Shown here piece after piece: positions 11,008 to 22,414 of a DNA stretch of 64,000 bases. Source of the stretch: Symbiodinium natans (taxonomy: Eukaryota > Sar > Dinophyceae > Suessiales > Symbiodiniaceae); assembly GCA_905221605.1 (NCBI GenBank), contig CAJNDS010002064.1:352501-416500 (forward strand), given 5' to 3'. The position numbers and the translations under genes were made by a program. The notes below the pieces were generated by a model. The model saw only the letters and a program-made list of their open reading frames with translations, was not told where the DNA came from and searched no databases. The stretch's first letter is position 1, and each line of letters starts with the position of its first letter.

Positions 11008-13201
11008 GGAGAGCTCACATGGAACCCTGGCGAGACATGCCAGCAGGCATCGGCAGCCCTGTACTTTGTGGATCGCAGTTTCTGCAGGTACCAGGTGAGA
11101 GGTGGAAGGTTGGTTTCCACATCTCTTGAAGCCCTCTGCGGTTGTGGGGCGTAGGAAAACCTAGTAGTCCTTTCGCACAAGTGTGCGGTTCTGGGAGAGG
11201 TTTGTGGCTTAGGGAGTGTTTACGAGTGTTAGGGCGACTTTGAAGTATCTTCTGCAGGTCTCTTTGGAGATTCTTCCCAAGCAGCTCAGCGAAGCATCCG
11301 ACCAGCACAGGGCCAAGTATGTTGTCACCTCTTCAACTAACCTAGGACTTTGAGGAAGCCCTTATGGCTCTCTTGTTCGTGTATAGGTTCCCTTATCGGT
11401 CAAAAAAGGGCACCCCTTTATTGCTGGGTTGCTCTTGGGTCTAGTAACTGACCGAGAATTTAGACTCAAGGCATCATGAACCGGTGTGGCAAAGAGCTTT
11501 GGGAACCCGATCGCCATGCTCGGCTGAGCAGCTTCAAACATGTCCAACCCACTGAACACCATGGATACAGGAAAAACAAAGACATGTTGCTACAAACAGT
11601 CTCTGTTGTTGCCGTGTCCTTTTCCTTTTGGATGTGTGTTCACTGCCTCTGCTTGCTACAAACAGTCTCTGTTGTTGCCGTGTCCTTTTCCTTTTGGATG
11701 TGTGTTCACTGCCTCTGCTTGTCCCCAAACCCTAAACCCCATACCCTAAACCCCAAACCCTAAACCCTAAACCATCTTTTACGGTTAAGTCTCAGGTTCC
11801 AGCTGATCCTAGACGAGCCGGAGGGTGGCGTCATCTTCAACCCCAACCAGGATGGAACCAGCGATCGGCTGCATGCTCAGCGTGGGTTTAGGGGGTTGGG
11901 GCATTAGGGTTTAGGGTTTAGGGGTTTAGGATGAGGGTTTAGGGTTTAGGGTTTAGGGTTTAGGGTTTAGGGTTTAGGGCTTAGGGTTTAGGGTTTAGGG
12001 TTTAGGGTTTAGGGTTTAGGGTTCCTGCTGGAGCCTAGCGTCCTAGAGCTTGCTGTTGGTTAGGGAATGAAGGCGGGCCATCCAAAGAAGCCAGAAGTGA
12101 GCTACGAATTGCTTATTAAGGTTAATATAGGGATTTTAAATTAGAATATTTTTCCTTATTAAGGGTAATATAGGGATTTTAAATTAGAATATTTTTCCTT
12201 ATTAAGGGTAATATAGGGATTTTAAATTAGAATATTTTTCCTTATTAAGGGTTGTAATGTAGATAATGTAGGGAGTATTATGTTTTAAATTCTCCTGGGG
12301 TTCTTAAGCAAATAGAAGAGAGGTGCGTCCTGACGATCACCATCTTCAATGAGAACGACGAGCTGACCAGGACCGGGCGCTCGGCATGGCAAGCACCCTC
12401 AACCCTAAACCCTAAACCCCAAACCCCAAACCCTAAACCCTAAACCCTAATTAAACCCCAAACCCTAAACCCTAAACCCTAAACCCTAAGCCCTAAACCC
12501 TAAACCCTAAACCCTCAGCCCGAAGCCCTGATGAGCGGAGATTCGCTCAGGAAGGCATGGCCCGCTCCTTCGATTATCTCCCCCGCTCCCTCCAGCTGCT
12601 TACTCCTAGGGGGGGGGGGGGCTTAGCGGTTTCGGGTTTAGGGTTTAGGGTGTAGGGTTTAGGGTTTAGGGTGTAGGGTGTAGGGTTTAGGGTTGAGTGT
12701 GCAGAGGCTCATAGGGTTATAGAATCATAGGTAGGGCCTTGGGGGATGTTTTGTATTGTCTCTTATTGGGTTAAGACGACAAGAGGATTCTATTCAGGAA
12801 GGTTTTTTGGGAGGTTGCTAAGTCGCCATCCTAGAATCGCAGAAGGGACGCGCTTAAAGAGCCAAGGGGCTGAGCGCAGGAACATTGCTTCCATTCAGAT
12901 GAGCCAGTTTGTGGACAAGGTCATCAACATCGACAAGCTGCGCTTGGGGACGCAGTCTTGGTACGAGGACGGCTGGGGACAAGAGGTCTGCGTCACGTTC
13001 AGAAGTACGTCATTAGAGAGCCACGCCCCCCCCTCTTCCCCATTCCCCCACTCCCCTCAGCAGACCTGCTGGGACAGACGTTCACGACGTATGCTCAGAG
13101 CCATGAAGGAAGTGATTGACTCCTTCTGCAGTGTGGCAGAGGAGGGCGAAAGGCTGGGAGCTGTGGATTTTCGGGTAGACCCTAGCCCTACACCCTAAAC
13201 C

Positions 13202-13247
<46 letters not shown>

Positions 13248-13760
13248 ACCCTAAAGCAGTGTGGTTGGATCCCAACCCCTCTTCCCTGCGCGTTGACTGC
13301 TTTGGTAGTTGGGGGTCCCGTCCCGTTTTGAGTAACTTGCTTTACGAGGGATTCTCTTTTTTGCCAAGGGTAGCTTCTATACATGGAACAAGGCCCCACT
13401 TCGTCGCAACCAGTTTCACTGCCTCTTTTGCCAGAGCAGACAGGTGAAGATAAAGCGGTGCTTTCCCTCTTCATGGTGGCATCTGGATTGTTGACTTTAG
13501 GTAAAAAGCCCTAAAGGCCCAAGACCTTAAACCGAAGAATCCTGAAGCCTTTTTGCCCAAAGGGTTTAGGGTTTAAGACACAAGAACCCTAAACCCTAAA
13601 CCCTAAACCCTAAACCCTAAACCCTAAACCCTAAACCCTAAACCCTAAACCCTAAACCCTAAACCCTAAACCCTAAACCCTAAACCCTAAAGCAGGGCTT
13701 CCTGTATGGACTGGATTCTGCACATCATCTCGCTGCCTTGGAAGCTCTGCTTGGCTCTGC
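11008..13760 (+). CDS. Na+/Ca2+ exchanger (NCX type), Calx-beta and central part
   Basis: Candidate exons: 11008-about 11040 (GELTWNPGET), 11258-11316 (VSLEILPKQLSEASDQHRA), 11796-11880 (FQLILDEPEGGVIFNPNQDG), about 12320-12392 (CVLTITIFNENDELTR), 12899-about 12988 (VINIDKLRLGTQSWYEDGW) and 13696-about 13760 (DWILHIISLPWKLCLAL). The first four fit a Calx-beta domain: the G-x-L-T-F/W-x-P-G-E start, the F-x-x-x-L-x-x-P-x-G-G middle and the V-T-I ending, which in animal NCX binds regulatory Ca2+. The last two fit the stretch before the second membrane half (…GTNSW…, then …DYVMHFLTVFWKV…). The 11316/11796 and 12392 borders are GT or GC donors. The partner alpha-2 half is not in the next 1.4 kb; a matching continuation is at 37971-43051. 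Pieces at 12531-12605 and 13055-13190 may add exons. Expected role is Na+-driven Ca2+ export across a membrane. Confidence 0.68.
11591..11722. repeat. 66-bp tandem duplication
   Basis: Two essentially identical 66-bp units (11591-11656 and 11657-11722, starting TACAAACAGTCTCTGTTG). They lie between exchanger exons. Their identity implies a recent duplication. Confidence 0.9.
11886..12023 (+). repeat. Interstitial telomere-type tract (TTTAGGG)n
   Basis: About 17 units with two variant interruptions. It follows the exchanger exon ending at 11880, so it probably opens an intron. Confidence 0.9.
12118..12250. repeat. 43-bp tandem repeat, three copies
   Basis: Three copies of an AT-rich unit (TATAGGGATTTTAAATTAGA core) starting at about 12128, 12171 and 12214. 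The units are nearly identical. It lies between exchanger exons 11796-11880 and 12320-12392. Confidence 0.9.
13200..13253 (-). repeat. Variant heptamer array (CCCTCAA)n
   Basis: Eight consecutive CCCTCAA units, a homogenised single-base variant of CCCTAAA. Confidence 0.9.
13577..13692 (-). repeat. Interstitial telomere-type tract (CCCTAAA)n
   Basis: About 16 perfect CCCTAAA units ending 3 bp before the AG of the exchanger exon at 13696, so the tract takes the position of a polypyrimidine tract next to the splice acceptor. Confidence 0.9.
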
Positions 13761-15149
13761 CGCGAGCTTGGGCCAAAGGGTTTGGGGTTTCGGGTTCCGG
13801 GTTTAGGGTTAGGGTTTAGGGTTTAGGGTTTAGGGTTTCGGGTTTAGGGTTTAGGGTTTAGGGTTCAGGATTTGAGGCATCTCGAAGTCATGAATTTTGC
13901 CCGAAGTCCTACTCCCGTTAACCCTAAACCCATCAAGTTGGAGAAGACGCAATCTCTCGCAGGAGTCGGATGCCATGACTCATGAACTCACGAACAGACT
14001 CCATTTATTGGGCGTTGGGCTCCTGAGCTTTTCTGCGCTCTGCGCACTTTCATGCTGACACAACCGCAGGACCATAGTACATAAAGCATCATTCTCACGC
14101 TTTGTCAAAAGCGTCAAAGCAGGAGGGTTGATGCTGGTATCTCATCAATGTCTTGTCGATCGCGCGCAAGACAAGTAAGGCAGAATGCAACTTGCGGAAG
14201 GTGTGGCCCTAAACCCTAAACCCTAACCCTAAACCCTAAACCCTAGACCCTAGACCCTAAACCCTAAACTCAGCATGCGCACAAATTGGGGAAGTCAACT
14301 GAGGGTTTTGAGGGCTGAGGGGAGAGGCGTTGTAGCCTCCAGACGATGCCGCTGGATTCTCCTTGCAGATGCAGGACGCATGTGAAGCAGTTTATATTTC
14401 TTTTATTGGTGAGTGTATATAAGGTTCCTTTTTAACTAATATTGGTGAGTGTATATACCTGGTGTCCTTTTGGGGGTACAAGAAATGTATACCCTACGTC
14501 ATGTTGATTTTTGTGCTTGCCCATCACTATTACCACTATTATTATTGTTCTTGTTCTTATTATCATCATTGTTGTTACTGTGATTATTATGATTATGATG
14601 ATGATCATTATCATGATAGTTATGGCTAAGACTATGATTACCATTATTATTTTAGTAGTAGTAGTATGTATATTAGTATTAGGATTTTGTTGTGATCAAC
14701 ATAAGTATTAGCACGACTCTTATATCATATTCATACTGTATATCGTCGTCCACAGTGCATGTTGTGCAGCCGAAGGGCAGTGCGCGGGTGCCAGGATGCA
14801 GAGTCAGCAAGGTGGTCGGTTACCGGCACGGATGCCGACGTCGAAAGCTCAGCCGAGGGGGCATGCGTTCCGAAAGACGTGAGTATAGGGGCCTTCATGG
14901 AACAGGGGTATAGCGGCCTTCATGGAACAGGGGTTTGGGGGTGTTTATAGTAAAAAAATATCTAGGGACCGTAAGAAAATACTCTTAGTAGTTAATCCCG
15001 ACCCCTACAGTACGTCCGAGTCTGCAGCATTGCCCTAGTAGTAGAGTGGGTAGCCTTTAACCTTTTTGGGGTAGATTCCCCTTAGAATCCCTGGATCCCT
15101 AAACCCTAAACCCTAAGCCCTCAACCCTAAACCCTAAACTAAGTCGCAG
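13761..15149. other. Non-coding interval between exchanger exon and kinase gene
   Basis: Holds a TTTAGGG tract (13785-13866), CCCTAAA fragments (14206-14270), a family I element (14383-14500), an AT-rich trinucleotide-like region (ATT/ATG variants, 14515-14680) and a 26-bp tandem duplication (GGCCTTCATGGAACAGGGGT, 14888-14940). I searched for the next exchanger segment (…PPTEY.GW…FVVS…) and did not find it here. 14750-14870 is GC-rich and may contain an upstream kinase exon, without a recognisable domain. Confidence 0.5.
14383..14500. repeat. Short inverted-repeat element, family I, copy 2
   Basis: GAAGCAGTTTATATTTC at the left, and 'gaaatgtataccctacgtc' at the right, with the internal 'ggtgagtgtatataaggttc' and 'ggtgtccttttgggggtaca' shared with 1639-1753. 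Similarity over the whole length shows dispersal of one element. Confidence 0.7.
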
Positions 15150-15361
15150 TCCGCAAGGTTTGGGAGAGCTACACCCGCAAGGGCCATAAGATCGGTGCCG
15201 GTGGCTTCGGCTTTGTCTTCGGAGCGACCCACAAGGGCACGGGCGAGATGGTGGCGATCAAGGCGCTGAACCAAGTAATCACAGGGGCCTCTTAATAAAT
15301 AGAATAGTTTTATTTATGATTATTATTAGCACCATTATTATGATGATGATGATGAATTATT

Positions 15362-15393
<32 letters not shown>

Positions 15394-18300
15394 TATATAT
15401 TATTTTTTTTTTTGGGGGGGGGGGGGTGGTGGTAGTTGTAGTGTATTTCTATAAGAATATGATTGGTAAACAAATTCCGACCCCTGTGGTCGGGGTTGAG
15501 GTTCTGGGCGTCGACGCCCACCTTCTAGCCTGCGTTTGTAAGCGATGTGTATGGGGCGTACACTGGAACCCGGAACCCTCTGAACCTTCCCCAAAGCCTA
15601 GACCCTGAACCCTGAACCCTAAACCCTAGCCCTAAACCCTAAACCCTGAACCCTAAAACCCTGAACCCTGAACCCTAAACCCTAGCCCTAAACCCTAAAC
15701 CCTGAACCCTAAAACCCTGAACCCTGAACCCTAAACCCTAGCCCTAAACCCTGAACCCTGAACCCTGAACCCTAAACCCTGAACTCTGCAGTGAGAGGCC
15801 GTGCCGAAGTTGGATCTGAAGCGAGCTCCGCAGACTGCCCCAGAACAGCTGGGGCAGATGCGCAGGTCGCCGGGAAGAACCCCCCAAAGCCCCGAACCCT
15901 ATTGAGTTTAGGGTTTTGGGTTTTAGGGTTTAGGGTTTAAGTTTAGGGTTTAGGGTTTAGGGTTTAGGGTTGAGGGCCCGATGCTAAAGCTGAGCTCGAG
16001 AGCACCTCGCACCTGTGAGGAGGGATGCTCAGAGGCTCAGGGAGGAGATCTTGATCATGAGGCTCGGGGTGGCACGGTCATTGCTGAACAGGGGTTCGGT
16101 TCAGGGCTTAGGGTTTAGGGCAGTTTAGGGTTTAGGGTTTAGGGTTCAGGATTTAGGGTTCAGGGTTCAGGGTTTAGAGTTTAGGGGTCAGGGTTGACGG
16201 ACAGGAACTTGAGACAAGTGGCTTGCTTTTGACTTAGGGGGGGGGTTTCGGGGCTCAAGCAGGTCTAGATCGGGCAGCAGTTGCTGGGATGTCTAGAACA
16301 GAACTTCCGCCAGGAAGCTGGACCATCCGAACACCGTACTTTTGTACGAGACTTTCGAGGACACGGGCCTTTGGTTCTAGGCTATCCCCACCCCGGCCTT
16401 AAACGCGACCCGTTTGTCCCGAAGTTTACGACATTCCCCCCTCCCCCCCCACATCACACACCTAAAGGTTTCGGACTAAGGGTGCAGGGTTTAGGGTTCT
16501 AAATCCCCATGAAGGCCAGCGCCCGCATTTCGAGAAGGCGAGCAGCGACGCAGGGTGTAGGGCTCAAGGTTTTGCCTCAATCCCTACATCCCCTAAAAAC
16601 CCCTCGAACCCGCAGAGCTCCCAGAGCCTTTTCTTTTTGCCGCTACAGTAGAACCCTAAACCCTAAACCCTAAACCCTAAACCCTAAACCCTAAACCCTA
16701 AACCCTAAACCCTAAACCCTAAACCCTAAACCCTAAACCCTAAACCCTAAACCCTAAACCCTAAACCCTAAACCCTAAACCCTTAACCCTTAACCCTAAA
16801 CCCTGAACCCTGAACCCTGAACCCTCAGAAACCCGTGATGACTTCTAAAGCCGGAATTCAGGATGACAAAAACGTGTTCCTGGTGATGGAGCTGTGCTCT
16901 GGTGGTGAGCTGCTGGGTCGGGGCTCTCAGCCCTTGTTAACTCCTTAGTTCATTATATGGGTGGTTGTCAATATTATGATCCCTTTTGGGGCACCCTAAA
17001 TAATAGGTGCCATAGAATCATAGGGATCCAAAAAGGGACCATAAGTTTTGACCACCACCCATATGCTGGTTTACGAACATAGGGGGTGCCTTGTTGGGGT
17101 TCCTGTTATAAGGGGATCCTCCCATTTGGGGGTCTGTATTGGGGGTTCCTTATTATCGTAAACCCCCATACACCTTATGACAAATTTAGGTCCTTTAGGG
17201 GGACGTTTGTTGGGGACCTGGCGTGCTCTTTGGGCGCCAAGGGAGGGTTGTAGCATTTCTGGTTCAGCAGGTTAAGATCTCTAAAGGCTCTACGGGGTTT
17301 AAGAGCCTCTCAGGGCTTCAAGGAACTCTCAAGGCTTAAAAGGGTATTTATAGGTGTTGCAAGTGCTATTGAGGGTGGGAAGGTTTTTCAGCAGCTCTAA
17401 CGGCTTTAAGGGCTCCTCTAGGGGTTCTAGGGGGTTCTAGAGGTTCTACAGGTTCTAGAGGGGCTCTGGAGGCTCTAAGGGTTCTAGGGCCCCTTTTGGG
17501 GTTCTAGAAGTTCGAGGGTGGCTGCAGCTGTAGGTTTCATCCTAGAGAGCGGCCGCCACACGGAGACCCAGTCCGTGATCGTGATGAAGCAGGCGGGCCG
17601 ATCTCTACATGAGTGTTCCCTTTTGCGTACCGTAAAGGTTGTTGCATGTGGGGGTTTACGAAAGTAGGGGTACCTTACTGGGGTCCTAATTATCCTGCTT
17701 ATCAGGGGATCCTACTATTTGGGAGTCTATATTCGGGGTCCCTTATCTTCGTAAAACCCCATATAAGGGTCCCTAAAACGATTGTTATCCCATGTGGGGT
17801 ACTTGAACAGAAGTGTCCTTCTTGTATCAGTGGCGAGATGTGGCGCAGCATCTCTCACGGCCTGGGCCTACGGAACTCTTTCAAGGGGCTTGGGGTTTAG
17901 GGGAGCTTATGCCTCTTCTGTATCCAGCCATAGTCGATCGCTGAATAGGAACATCTAATTTGAGCAGTTCTCTCCATGATGGGGTTCCTCTTCGGGCATC
18001 GGAATATGAAGACCCGCATAATTGTGCTAGGCATCCCAAAAAGGGGCCCTAACATTGACAGCCCTCTCGTTTGGGTCATTCGCATGTCAGGTGTTTCAGG
18101 CTGTCGCGTACCTGCACTCTGCTGGAATCTGCCATCGGGACATCAAGCACAGCAACACCCTCATGCTGACCCAAGCCCAGCTCGAGGACAACGTGGTGAC
18201 ACGTGGCTGCGAGGGTGCAGTTTTTGTTTGTTGGAGGTCTCAAATTTGATGCAACCCCAAAACTAACCTGAACCCCCTCGACACCCTAAGGCCTAAGCCC

Positions 18301-20880
18301 TCAACCCTAAACCATCAACCCTCAACTCTAAGCCCCAAACCCCAAACCCTAAACCCTAAACCCTAAACCCTAAACCCTAAACCCTAAACCGAGGAAGCTG
18401 GTCGACTTCGGCTTGGCGTGCTGCTTCACGCGCGGAGAACCCATGCGACAGTGCGCTGGCACGGCGATCTATGTTGCTCCGCAGGTGGAAGGGAAATTGG
18501 GAGTTGAGGGTTTAGGGTTTACGGCTTAGGTACGGCCATGTGCTGCCGCTATTTTGCTTTCTCATGATGCGAACTTTGGGTGAGGTTCTTCTGCCGAGGG
18601 CAAAAGTTTGTTTAGGGTATAGCAGGGAAGTATGGAATGGGGTACCCACTGCCCTACATGACCCTTCAAGGGATTGGAGGCATAGTCGCTGCAGCAGTCG
18701 TTGGTCGTGTTTTCAGTGCTTGGAGTCTTCACAACCCCAAACCCTAAACCCTAAACCCCAAACCCTAAACCCGATTCTTGCTTGGCCAGTGGCAGGTGCT
18801 AGAGTGCAAGTACGACCACTCCATTGATCTGTGGAGCTGCGGGGTGCCTGAGCTAGAGCATGCTTAGGGTTTAGGGCTTAGGGCTTAGGGTTTAGGGAGG
18901 CAGCTCTACGAAGAGCTGCGCTACGCCTGAGTGAGAAATGTGCAGCGAGGTCTGTAAACTAGAGCCAAATGCATTAGGGGATCAACTTCCAGGTACTCCT
19001 TTACATCCTGCTTTGCGGCTATCCACCATTTCGTGGCGACACGGATGCCGCTATCATGAATGCCATACGAAGGCCGGTTGAGAAGCCTACTAGTTCCTAC
19101 TAGTTCGGAAGAGTGAAATGTGAAAGTCGGAATCTGGAGTTTGCGGCACCAGATTCGTGCAGAGTTTTACGCGACCATAGCTTAGTTCTGATGTACCATG
19201 TTGTCGGCGAAGCCTGCATGCAGGATGAGTTGCCCGGCAGTTTGACTAGCCTATACGTAGCCCCTAACAGGTGGGGGGAGAAACGGGACCCAATTCTCAA
19301 TAAGGGCCAGTGGCAGGGAATTTGGGAACGAGGTTCCTTGGATGATCCCAAAAGTGCTTAAACATAGGGGTGTAATGATTAGGGTTTAGGGTTTTTTCTA
19401 GATATACATGTGTATGACCGCGTTTCGCCGGTCGCCCCCTCCCATGGTATCGCCCCCCCCCCCCCCCCCCCCGTATATGCCCTCCATGCTATCTCCGCCG
19501 CCCTCCTTCCCTTGCACCCTTTAGCCCCCAAACCCTAACCTTACACCCGAAATTCAACCCCCAAACACGGAAAAAGAAGAAGAAGAAGAAGAAGAAGAAG
19601 AAGAAGAAGAAGAAGAAGAAGAAGAAGAAGAAGAAGAAGAAGAAGAAGAAGAAGAAGAAGAAGAAGAAGAAGAAGAAGAAGAAGAAGAAGAAGAAGAAGA
19701 AGAATATGTAGAAATAGAAGGAACAAACGTAAACCCTGAGCCTTAAACCCTAAACCTTAAACCCTAACCCAACCACGCACCACACCACAGGGGAGGGGGT
19801 GGGGGAGGGACAGGGCGTGCCCTGATCATTAAAAAAATCCAAAAGTCTATATGCAGAGGAGAGGTTTCCTACATAATCCCTTGAAGGGTTATATGGGGTA
19901 TAAGGTACCCAATACCTGACTTCCCAAGACAACTTGTAAGCTCTTGGCAGGGGCAACTACTCTTTCCCCTCGTCGGACTGGTCCTTGGTCTCGCAGGTGG
20001 GAGTGGGGCAGGGCAGGTGAACCCTAAACCCGAAACCCTAAACCCTAAACCCTAAACCCTAAACCCTAAACCCTAAACCTACAGCCTTCCATCGACTCCG
20101 CCCTTGGAGTTGCGGTGAAGCACCTAATCGCAGGCGCGCAGTCCGATTTGCAACCTTAAGCCCAAAACCCTAAACTCCGAAACACAAAACTCCGAAACTC
20201 CTAGTCTCCTTTTTTCCCCAAGCTCCTGAGCCCTACTCCTAAACCCTAAACCCTAAACCCTAAACCCTAAACCCTAAACCCTAAACCCTAAACCCACAGC
20301 TCCCAGCCCGCAGGATGCGAAGTCGCTCATCCGTCAGCTTCTGAAGCTGAAGACCAAGGACCCGACCTGTTTCAGTACTCGGACTCGGAGGTCCTAGTTT
20401 AGGGTTCAGGGTTCAGGTTTCAGGGTTCAGGGTTTAGGGTTTAGGGTTTAGGGTTTAGGGTTTAGGGTTTAAGGTTTAGGGTTTGGGGTTTAGGGTTGTA
20501 GCTATGAGTAGCTATACTACACGTAGTGCCCAAGACTATGATCCTTGGCTCTGAAAGGGCCCCTAAAACTCCGAGTCGAGCTTTGGATTCAGCATGGGCT
20601 CACGTGACTTTGCTGCTGCCGTTTGTTGCAAGCAGGGCACTTTTGTTTCGAGACCTGTACTTGTGGTAGGGTCTAGGTTATAGTAGCAGTCCTTAGTAGG
20701 GATTGTAGTACCGCTGATTAAGGACAGTGAGTATAAGGGGAAAGGCTTATAGGCCTTGGGCACAAGGAAAAAAATGTTCCATGAACTCAAAGCTGCCAGC
20801 TTTCGGGGCCCCGCATGCCCCAAGAGGAGCGGATTACGGCCGAGGGCGGCCTGAAGCACGCCTGGATCCAGGACTTGTGG
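15150..20880 (+). CDS. CDPK/CaMK-like serine/threonine protein kinase domain
   Basis: Transfers phosphate from ATP to Ser/Thr. Exons in order: 15150-15274 (glycine loop GAGGFGFV and the VAIK lysine), about 16022-16061 (alpha-C, LREEILIM), 16314-about 16362 ([17 protein letters not shown]), 16862-16916 ([14 protein letters not shown]), 17534-17592 ([16 protein letters not shown]), 18091-about 18195 (catalytic loop HRDIKHSN), 18394-18484 ([17 protein letters not shown]), 18796-18843 ([11 protein letters not shown]), 18993-19072 ([19 protein letters not shown]), 19951-19996 ([15 protein letters not shown]), 20314-about 20370 ([16 protein letters not shown]) and about 20826-20880 ([15 protein letters not shown]). 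Order and spacing give a complete kinase fold, closest in wording to calcium-dependent kinases. The APE motif reads APQ. Introns 16062-16313, 17593-18090 and 19073-19950 are GC-AG; 18485-18795 and 18844-18992 are GT-AG. I found no EF-hands downstream, so true calcium dependence is not shown; 21390-21435 (FNYRKRAVLDIC) might be a junction-domain exon. The start lies upstream of 15150 and is not defined. Confidence 0.85.
15352..15427. repeat. Simple repeats: (ATT)n, (AT)n, T and G runs
   Basis: ATT trinucleotides run into about nine AT units, then T and G homopolymers. It lies in the first visible kinase intron. Confidence 0.9.
15595..15787 (-). repeat. Variant telomere tract with a 56-57 bp higher-order unit
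   Basis: CCCTAAA, CCCTGAA and CCCTAG-type heptamers repeat in a fixed order, with 'ccctagccctaaaccctaaa' recurring three times. The recurring order shows duplication of a multi-heptamer block. Confidence 0.85.
16651..16826 (-). repeat. Interstitial telomere-type tract (CCCTAAA)n
   Basis: One of the longest tracts: about 20 perfect units then CCCTTAA and CCCTGAA variants. It ends about 35 bp before kinase exon 16862. Confidence 0.9.
16955..17170. repeat. Composite of family D and family C elements, copy 2
   Basis: 16955-17064 is a family D element (ATATGGGTGGTTGTCAATAT…TTTTGACCACCACCCATATG) and 17065-17170 a family C element (GCTGGTTTACGAACATAGGG…TATCGTAAACCCCCATA). Order, orientation and tight junction match 8551-8767. 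It lies in the kinase intron 16917-17533. Confidence 0.75.
17280..17520. repeat. Degenerate GGTTCTAGGGGCTCT-type repeat
   Basis: Imperfect short units built from 'ggttctag', 'ggctctaa' and 'aagggctcc' with no fixed period. It fills the rest of the kinase intron before exon 17534. Confidence 0.6.
17650..17762. repeat. Inverted-repeat element, family C
   Basis: GGGGGTTTACGAAAGTAGGG at the left and the inverse 'cttatcttcgtaaaacccc' at the right. It lies in the GC-AG kinase intron 17593-18090. Confidence 0.7.
19573..19704. repeat. (GAA)44 microsatellite
   Basis: About 132 bp of uninterrupted GAA/AAG. It gives a spurious poly-leucine reading on the minus strand. It lies in the kinase intron 19073-19950. 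Confidence 0.95.
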
Positions 20881-22414
20881 GGTGACCCCGAAACCGGTCT
20901 AGGGTTTAGGGTTGAGGGTTTAGGGTTTAGGGTTTAGGGTACCCGAAAAAGACACCCTAACACCCGAAGCCCCAAAAGGCCTAAAGAGCCCCAAAGCCCG
21001 AAATCCCCCAAAACCCCGCCTGAGCTAAGCCCAAAAGCCAAAAACCAACCCACAGCCACACCGCAGGGGGGGGCAGGGGCGGAAACCTACACCCCTCTAA
21101 CGCCCCAAACCAAGCCCTCAAACCAACCCACAACCACACCACAGGATGGGGGGGAGGGGGTAGCATACCATGAAGAAGGGGGAGGGGGCGGGGGCCGCAG
21201 AGCACCTGATCACATATACGCTCTCTAAAACCCAAGGGCCCACACTTCAAAACTCTTGACAGAAGGTAAGGGACCATATTCAGGGACCCTGAAACTACCC
21301 TAGGAGTACAGTTACAGAGGGCGCCGGGTTCAGGGTTCAGGGTTCAGGGTTTGGGGTTTAGGGTTTAGGGTTTAGGGTACCAGCGGGAGGAGCCCCGGAA
21401 GGAGCCAGTTCAACTACAGAAAGCGTGCGGTGCTCGATATTTGCAGGGCTTTGTAAGACTGATGATGGGCTTGCTGCGCACGTGATGGTCCATGTGGCTC
21501 ATGTGGTTGTGGTGTTGCTTCTCTGAAGGGAGCTGAGGTGAAGTTTGAGGGCAGATGGCTTGATTCGGGCTTACATGTGGCTTAGGAAATTAGGGTATCA
21601 GGCCCTCACAGACGGTCCGAACAACCGAAAGCCATGACACCGACATGTTCTAAGCCTACCTCGAGAAGGCATCGTGTCGATGGGGCAGACAGGTTAGGGT
21701 TTAGGGCTTAGGGCTTAGGGCTTAGGGCTTAGGGCTTAGGGTTTAGGGTATAGGGTTTAGGAGTTGCACCTAGACATGTCATGCTACGTCTCCACTCACT
21801 CCGAGAGAAGGTTTAGGGGGCCTTACGAGGCTGGAACGGATGCGGAAGTTTGTGGCCTACCATCGGCAGACACAGAACCTGAATCCCGAGCCACGGCCCC
21901 AGGGAGCCCTTTGTTTGTTTTATTTTCATTTTTTCTTAGGGTTTTGGACATTTTGGGCTTAGGGCTTAGGGTTTGGGGTTTAGGAGGGTTGAGGACTTTG
22001 GGTTTAGGAGGATGGTGCTAGACCAATTGGCAAAGTGTCCCGAAGTAGCCTGCACGGACCACGGCCTGCAAGGCCAGAGAGTCAGACAGACCGAGACGGA
22101 TGATGCCAAACAGTTTGAATGAGTACGCATTGGGATGTTCCCCCTTATACGAACAGTCCTTAGTAGGGATTTATAGTAGGGGGTCGTATTATCCTTAACC
22201 CAAACCCTAAACCCTACAAAGGACTGTTAGTATAAAAGGGGAACATCCCAAAGTACGTCTATGTTCTTTCTGCTTGTGCTTGACCATGGGTTGGTAGGAG
22301 GTCCCATATTGGGTGATCTTTGCAAGTTCTCGGGTTTAGGGGGTTTAGGGTTTAGGGTTTCGGGTTTAGGGTTTAGGGTTTCGGGTTTAGGGTTTAGGGT
22401 TTAGGGTTGAAGCT
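20881..22414. other. Mostly non-coding; possible kinase 3' exons
   Basis: Holds TTTAGGG tracts (20896-20940, 21318-21378, 21693-21755, 22323-22415), a pyrimidine/purine-rich zone (20960-21200) and a family B element (22131-22250). Around 21390-21435 a short stretch reads FNYRKRAVLDIC, which resembles the junction segment after a CDPK kinase domain, but it is too short to assign. Confidence 0.4.
22131..22250. repeat. Inverted-repeat element, family B
   Basis: TGGGATGTTCCCCCTTATAC at the left and the inverse GGGGAACATCCCA at the right, with the paired internal 'agtccttagtagggat' and 'ctacaaaggactgttag'. Two CCCTAAA-type units lie in the loop. Other copies are 48379-48478 and 58719-58817, with partial ones at 9301-9373, 20684-20745 and 48763-48803. 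Confidence 0.75.

Noticed and set aside
19541-19726. Poly-leucine ORF on minus
   Set aside because: It is the (GAA)44 microsatellite read as TTC/CTT.
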